Of a stretch of 19,519 bases of DNA, positions 15,610 through 19,519 are shown one piece after another. How positions within the stretch are numbered: the first letter of the stretch is position 1; each line of letters opens with the position of its first letter. Both the position numbers and the translations under genes were made by a program. Below the pieces are notes generated by a model. It saw nothing but the letters and a program-made list of their open reading frames with translations. It had not been told where the DNA came from and ran no database searches. Source of the stretch: JBBRMY01 sp038230595 (GTDB lineage: Bacteria; Bacteroidota; Ignavibacteria; Tepidaquicellales; Tepidaquicellaceae); contig JBBRMY010000035.1 in the NCBI GenBank assembly GCA_038230595.1, positions 1 to 19,519 of the forward strand, read 5' to 3'.

Positions 15610-15645
15610 AAAAAGCCCTTTGATCTGTCAAAGGGTTTTTTTTAT
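15610..15645. terminator. Terminator shared by barrel paralogue 2 and the symporter gene
   Basis: The stem AAAAAGCCCTTTGA / TCAAAGGG with loop TCTG is a near copy of the terminator at 13958-13991; one C-to-T change replaces a G-C pair by a G-U pair in the plus-strand transcript. A run of eight or more T residues follows. The minus-strand transcript of the symporter also ends here (its stop codon is at 15642-15644) and reads a hairpin followed by GCTTTTTG, so the element may act in both directions. Confidence 0.85.
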
Positions 15646-17054
15646 TGCTCAGAAGTTTTTAAAAACCTTTTTCTGAATAACAATCCTGTCAGATAAATCA
15701 GGAGACCCGCAGCAAATCCCGGATACATAGGCTCAATATCAAATAAATAAATAGGATTTCCCTCAATCAAATGCAGCTGTCCATATATCAGGCTTGCAAG
15801 GGAAACAATAAACGAAGTTATCATTGCAGCAGCGATTATTGTTTTATTTATATGAAGTCTTTTTGAATATGAAGTTACTACTGCAAGAAGTAAAGCCGGA
15901 ATTGTTAAGGATCCGATTGTGTACCAGATGCCTACAATCGATGGTATCCAGATAATTATTCCGAAGGAAACTATAGAAGTGATTACAAGTCCGATCTTTG
16001 AAAGATTGCTGTTATTATCTTTTACTTCTTTTACACGTGCAATAATATCATTTCCAATAGTTGTAGCAGAAACAAATATATATGAATGAAGTGTCGATGT
16101 GATAGTAGCAAACATTCCTATGAAAAATAATCCTTTAGCGATCGGCGGGAGAATAGCATTTGCGAAAAGGGGATAAGCCATTGTTGGATTTTCAAGTCCG
16201 GGAAGATAAGCTCTTGCATAAAGACCGGTAGTAATAGTCATGAAATCAAAAAGGAACCAGAACAATAAAGATATAAGAACTCCGTTCTTAGAAACTTTTT
16301 CATTTTGTGCAGCATAGCATCGTTGATGAAAAGATGGGTCAACAATTGCCCATGCACCAATGAAAAACCAGACCATTATATACTGAAAGCTATTTCCTCC
16401 CGTAATGCTCATATGTGAAGCGGGAAGATTTGCAGCAAGATAGCTGAAGCCGCCTATCTTCATAAAGCAAAATGGTAGTATTATCCCAAAGCCAACATAC
16501 ATCATGATAAACTCAAAAACATTAACTCTTATATCAGCATTCAGCCCGCCTTTGAAAAGATAGATCACAGAAAACAACAGACCAATAATAACAGATATTG
16601 TTATAGAGAACCCCGTAAAGAGCTGAATTAAAATTCCTGCCATTAAAAGATAAGGAGCCGGAGTAATTAGCAGAAATAATAAAAATGCTCCTATCAGTCC
16701 TACTTTTTTTCCGTATGCATTTTCGAGCTTATCAGGGATAGTGAAAAGATTTGTCTTTCTTATTCTTCCGGCGAGTAAAAAAGCAAAAATAGTTATGAAA
16801 AAATAATAGGGGAAGGCATTAAGAAGCCAGCTTGAAATACCAATGTTATAAGTGAATTCACCGACACCAAGTATCCCTCCGTAAAAAGTACTTACTAATG
16901 TGGCAACAAAAATTGGCAGAGTAAGCCTTCTGCCTGCGACAAGGTATTCTACATTTGAATTATCAGTGGGTTTTGTTTTAAGACCGATATAAATGGAAGC
17001 AGCAAAGTAGAGAAAAAATAAAATGTAGTCATAGATGCTGAAGGAAATTTGCAT
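15642..17054 (-). CDS. Sodium:solute symporter (SSS family), possible thiamine transporter
   Basis: A 470-residue integral membrane protein with about 13 hydrophobic segments, the usual size of the SSS family. Family features are the N-terminal YDYILFFLYFAASIYIGLKT helix, VEYLVAGRRLTLPIFVATLVS (the conserved FxAGR...P....T..ST block of helix 1), TFYGGILGVGEFTYNIGISS, and the KGGLNADIRVNVFEFIMMYVG helix. The substrate cannot be read from these motifs. The gene lies 24 bp downstream of thiamine pyrophosphokinase on the same strand, and SSS-family transporters (ThiV) have been predicted to import thiamine in other prokaryotes. Thiamine or a precursor is therefore the leading guess. The ATG start gives a normal SSS N-terminus; no Shine-Dalgarno is visible. 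Its 3' end meets the terminator of the barrel gene. Confidence 0.88.
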   Translation of the reverse strand: MQISFSIYDYILFFLYFAASIYIGLKTKPTDNSNVEYLVAGRRLTLPIFVATLVSTFYGGILGVGEFTYNIGISSWLLNAFPYYFFITIFAFLLAGRIRKTNLFTIPDKLENAYGKKVGLIGAFLLFLLITPAPYLLMAGILIQLFTGFSITISVIIGLLFSVIYLFKGGLNADIRVNVFEFIMMYVGFGIILPFCFMKIGGFSYLAANLPASHMSITGGNSFQYIMVWFFIGAWAIVDPSFHQRCYAAQNEKVSKNGVLISLLFWFLFDFMTITTGLYARAYLPGLENPTMAYPLFANAILPPIAKGLFFIGMFATITSTLHSYIFVSATTIGNDIIARVKEVKDNNSNLSKIGLVITSIVSFGIIIWIPSIVGIWYTIGSLTIPALLLAVVTSYSKRLHINKTIIAAAMITSFIVSLASLIYGQLHLIEGNPIYLFDIEPMYPGFAAGLLIYLTGLLFRKRFLKTSEQ

Positions 17055-17078
17055 CTAACAATGTAGTAAAAATCGCTT

Positions 17079-17708
17079 TTAGTTAAAATGCTTCTTAAAT
17101 AAAAGCAGATCGCCCGCAGAAAAAGAAATGACAACACTTTTTTTATTTGATCTGTTCAGTGTTCCTTCCCGTGTTCCAAACTCAAGGTCTTCATTTTCAA
17201 GCTTGTACACTAACCCATCCGTGATTATTCCGTATGCCTTAGGAAGAGGCATCATTGAAACAACTTCATTTAAAGGGTAGTTAAACTTAATAAGCTTATC
17301 TATAAAGAAAATTTCGTATTCATCAGTTATCATGACAATATTCATTTTCTTATAGTAACGCCGCAGGATACTGAAATTATTCATTGTATGATCAGGACGC
17401 ATGCTTGTTGCTCCGAATATGTACATTTTATCAAATTTATTAAAATCACAAAAGCGCATGCATTTTTCAAAGTCAGTTGATTCCTGCTCGGTGATATGGA
17501 TTACATCGCATTTCCCTTTAAAGTGATCAAGAGTATCTTTGGAAACAGAATCAAGATCTCCAATAATAACATTTGGAATAAAATTCATACCTACAATATT
17601 ATTTGCTCCGCCATCGGCAGCAACTATATAAGAATTTCTATCAATGTAATTATTTATAATTTTTTTGTCAGGTAATTTACCATTTAAAAAAATAACTGCT
17701 TTTTTCAT
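17079..17708 (-). CDS. thiN: Thiamine pyrophosphokinase
   Basis: A 209-residue enzyme that transfers pyrophosphate from ATP to thiamine to give thiamine diphosphate, allowing direct use of salvaged thiamine. Counting from the ATG at 17706-17708, motifs are ADGGAN (31-36), VIIGDLDSVS (48-57), ESTDFEKCM (76-84) and GATSMRPDHTMNN (99-111): the nucleotide- and metal-binding signature of the TPK catalytic domain. The C-terminal thiamine-binding half shows ITDGLVYKL...LEFGTREGTLNRSN, where family members have an FG..G.SN loop. A TTG two codons upstream (17714) is an alternative start, but ATG gives the usual MKKAVIFLNG opening. It is first in a two-gene unit with the symporter. No TPP riboswitch signature (CTGAGA...) is apparent in the short leader. 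Confidence 0.93.
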   Translation of the reverse strand: MKKAVIFLNGKLPDKKIINNYIDRNSYIVAADGGANNIVGMNFIPNVIIGDLDSVSKDTLDHFKGKCDVIHITEQESTDFEKCMRFCDFNKFDKMYIFGATSMRPDHTMNNFSILRRYYKKMNIVMITDEYEIFFIDKLIKFNYPLNEVVSMMPLPKAYGIITDGLVYKLENEDLEFGTREGTLNRSNKKSVVISFSAGDLLLFKKHFN

Positions 17709-17787
17709 ATTCAATATGTCTATATATTTAAATTAAATGGTTTCTGATAAAAATATAATGCTTTTAACTTAATACGCCTTAATATTA
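17709..17787. promoter_or_regulatory. Divergent intergenic region, thiN and BatA-type gene
   Basis: This 79-bp, very AT-rich spacer separates divergent start codons and must hold both promoters. Several TATA-like stretches are present, but no pair of -35 and -10 elements stands out and there is no operator-like dyad or riboswitch. Neither gene has a clear Shine-Dalgarno. Confidence 0.4.
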
Positions 17788-19519
17788 ATGATATTTCTTA
17801 GTCCTTCGGTATTGTTCGGTATATTTGCAATATCCGTACCAATAATCTTACACTTCTTCAATCTTCGCCGCATACGGAAAGTTGAGTTCTCTACTTTAAT
17901 GTTCCTTAAAGAACTGCAAAAGACCAAGATACGCAGGATCAAGCTTAGGCAGATACTTCTTTTAATTATAAGATGCTTAATAATTACATTCCTTGTACTT
18001 GCATTTGCAGACCCGGTATATAAAGGAATAGCATCGGAAAATTCCGGCTCAGGAAAGAATATAGTGATCCTTATTGATAATTCGTTCAGCATGGAAGCTC
18101 AGGACCTTACCGGAACATATCTTAGTAAGGCAAAGCAGGAAGCGATCGATCTTATAAATTCAAAATACAAAGCAGGTAATGAAGACATAATTTATGCAAT
18201 GAGTTCATCATCGCTGTATCTCAAAGATAATTTATGGAACAGTCTTGCAGGAAATATGCCTGACTCAATAAAAAATATCAGCGTTTCTTATCTTCCTTTT
18301 AAAATGAGTATGCTTCTTTCCAAAGCTGCCGGTATAATAGAAAATGATCCGGTAAGGTCGGTAGAATTGTACGTAATATCCGATCTTTCAAAAAATAATT
18401 TTTATGAGCAAGCTGCATTTAATAAAAATATTTCAGGCAATCAGAGTATAAAAACGTATTTTGTGAATACCGGTAACAGGGAAGTGAATAACCTTTCGAT
18501 AGAAAGAATCGATATAAAAACAAAATTATTGATTCCGGGTAATGAAGTTTCATTAACTGCAGTTATAAAAAATCATTCAGCATATAATGTTTTTAACAAA
18601 CCAGTCTCTTTATTCATAAAGGAGAATGGAGAAAAAGATTTTGTAAACATTTCGCAGAAAGTGATCGATATTGGCTCCGGAGTAGAAGTGAGGTCAGATT
18701 TTAATTTCCGTTCAGTTAAAGGAGGTGTTATTACAGGTTATATTGAGCTTTCAAGAAATGAATATAAAGATGATGAAATAATTAAAGATAATAAATTTTA
18801 TTTTTCATTGAATTACCCTTCAAATATCAATGCGGGAATAATCGCAACGGGTGAGAGCCAGAAATATATCAGCACTTCTCTGAAATCGTTTTCATTAATG
18901 AACAGTTCGATCAGCAGTGGAGGAAAGAACGATATAATAAAATATGAGAATGCCACTGGTGATTTTTTAAAATATGATATTCTTTTTGTTACACTTGATA
19001 ATTTAAATGATGAGATATTGCAGAATAAGATCCGTTCATATTCAGATTCCGGCAAAACTGTTTTTTTCTTTCCGAATGATCAGACTGATATTACAGTTGC
19101 AAATAAATTATTAAAAGATAAGATGGGCTTTTGCTTCATAAATTCGATTAATAATAATACTGAAGCGAATAAAATTCTAAAGATCCAGAAGATCGATAAG
19201 GAAAGCGAAATACTTGAGGGTATCTTCAGGAACGAGGGTGATCAGATCAAAACAGATTCACCTGTCATCAGTAAATATCTCGATGTAATAACTTCAGGCA
19301 GCTCAAAAGAACTGATAACTCTCAGCAATGGAAAGCCGCTATTATTAAAAAGCGTTTCTCCCGGCAAGAATATTTTCTTATACACACTTAGCGCAGACAT
19401 GATCTTTTCTGATATGCCTCTTAAAACTATTTTTGCACCTGTAATAGTGCGAACTGCTTTTAACTCCGTAGGGTCAGAAACACCGGGAAAAAGTTTTCAA
19501 CCCGGGAATGTAAATACTA
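17788..19519 (+). CDS. BatA/VWA-domain membrane protein (partial, runs off right edge)
   Basis: An uninterrupted frame of 577 codons from ATG 17788 to the window end. Residues 1-76 match the BatA N-terminal (aerotolerance) region: FLSPSVLFGIFAISVPIILHFFNLR, then VEFSTLMFLKELQKTKIRR, then a second membrane helix (56-74) ending LAFADP. A von Willebrand A domain follows, with the MIDAS start IVILIDNSFSMEA (Asp97, Ser99, Ser101) and a later Asp199 (YVISDLSKNN). Residues from about 215 include Ig-like beta-rich segments (NNLSIERIDIKT, GNEVSLTAVIKNHSAYNVFN) as in other long BatA-like proteins. The proteins are membrane-anchored with the VWA domain probably periplasmic, and often sit near MoxR ATPases; none is visible here. 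The exact role is unknown. Confidence 0.88.
   Translation, partial: MIFLSPSVLFGIFAISVPIILHFFNLRRIRKVEFSTLMFLKELQKTKIRRIKLRQILLLIIRCLIITFLVLAFADPVYKGIASENSGSGKNIVILIDNSFSMEAQDLTGTYLSKAKQEAIDLINSKYKAGNEDIIYAMSSSSLYLKDNLWNSLAGNMPDSIKNISVSYLPFKMSMLLSKAAGIIENDPVRSVELYVISDLSKNNFYEQAAFNKNISGNQSIKTYFVNTGNREVNNLSIERIDIKTKLLIPGNEVSLTAVIKNHSAYNVFNKPVSLFIKENGEKDFVNISQKVIDIGSGVEVRSDFNFRSVKGGVITGYIELSRNEYKDDEIIKDNKFYFSLNYPSNINAGIIATGESQKYISTSLKSFSLMNSSISSGGKNDIIKYENATGDFLKYDILFVTLDNLNDEILQNKIRSYSDSGKTVFFFPNDQTDITVANKLLKDKMGFCFINSINNNTEANKILKIQKIDKESEILEGIFRNEGDQIKTDSPVISKYLDVITSGSSKELITLSNGKPLLLKSVSPGKNIFLYTLSADMIFSDMPLKTIFAPVIVRTAFNSVGSETPGKSFQPGNVNT

Larger units (their letters stand above)
12506..15645 (+). 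repeat. Tandem duplication: barrel gene plus terminator, two units
   Basis: Unit 1 runs from about 12506 to 13991 and unit 2 from about 14156 to 15645. Both comprise the coding region, a stop in ATCTTTTAAAC(A), and a shared trailer ATGAAATTCAAAAAGCCC leading into the terminator. The upstream leaders (before 12506 and 13992-14155) do not look alike, so the duplicated block seems to begin near the ATG, or the leaders have diverged or been replaced. Confidence 0.8.

Noticed and set aside
17709..17787. TPP riboswitch before the thiamine pyrophosphokinase gene
   Set aside because: The spacer is only 79 bp and I find none of the conserved THI-box sequence.
17769..18092. Minus-strand reading frame of 107 codons
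   Set aside because: It is antisense to the BatA/VWA gene, whose domain motifs are clear.

Overview
The window is AT-rich chromosomal DNA with short gaps, few Shine-Dalgarno sequences and several TTG starts. It carries an HprK/HPF pair, a LexA repressor, a BatA-type VWA protein, patatin-barrel and other outer-membrane proteins, and membrane-bound PP2C phosphatases. Together these suggest a Gram-negative member of the Bacteroidetes/Chlorobi/Ignavibacteria group, most likely Ignavibacteria-like; this is an inference from gene content, not a marker-gene assignment. No tRNA, rRNA, CRISPR array, transposase, integrase or phage gene was seen.

Layout. (1) Positions 1-852, minus strand: hpf followed by the 5' part of hprK, which runs off the left edge. 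(2) Positions 853-3429, plus strand: lexA with a candidate operator, then a 440-bp gap holding a 99-bp-period tandem array of palindromes, then purB. (3) Positions 3432-12251, minus strand: five co-directional genes. In transcription order they are a patatin/POTRA/beta-barrel outer-membrane protein, a PDZ-transmembrane-GAF-PP2C phosphatase, a DUF1801 protein, a second such phosphatase, and a small PF04120 ('low-affinity iron permease') membrane protein. (4) Positions 12506-15645, plus strand: two tandem paralogous outer-membrane barrel genes, each followed by almost the same terminator; the second has a one-base frameshift near its 3' end. (5) Positions 15642-17708, minus strand: thiamine pyrophosphokinase followed by a sodium:solute symporter, a likely thiamine salvage pair. 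(6) From 17788, plus strand: the N-terminal 577 codons of a BatA/VWA membrane protein, cut by the right edge.

The regions most worth following are the iron- and envelope-flavoured phosphatase operon, where two RsbU-like receptors flank a frataxin-like-family DUF1801 gene; the duplicated barrel genes with a strongly conserved helical insert; the palindrome array; and the thiamine kinase-symporter pair. No single locus can be called a new system from sequence alone.
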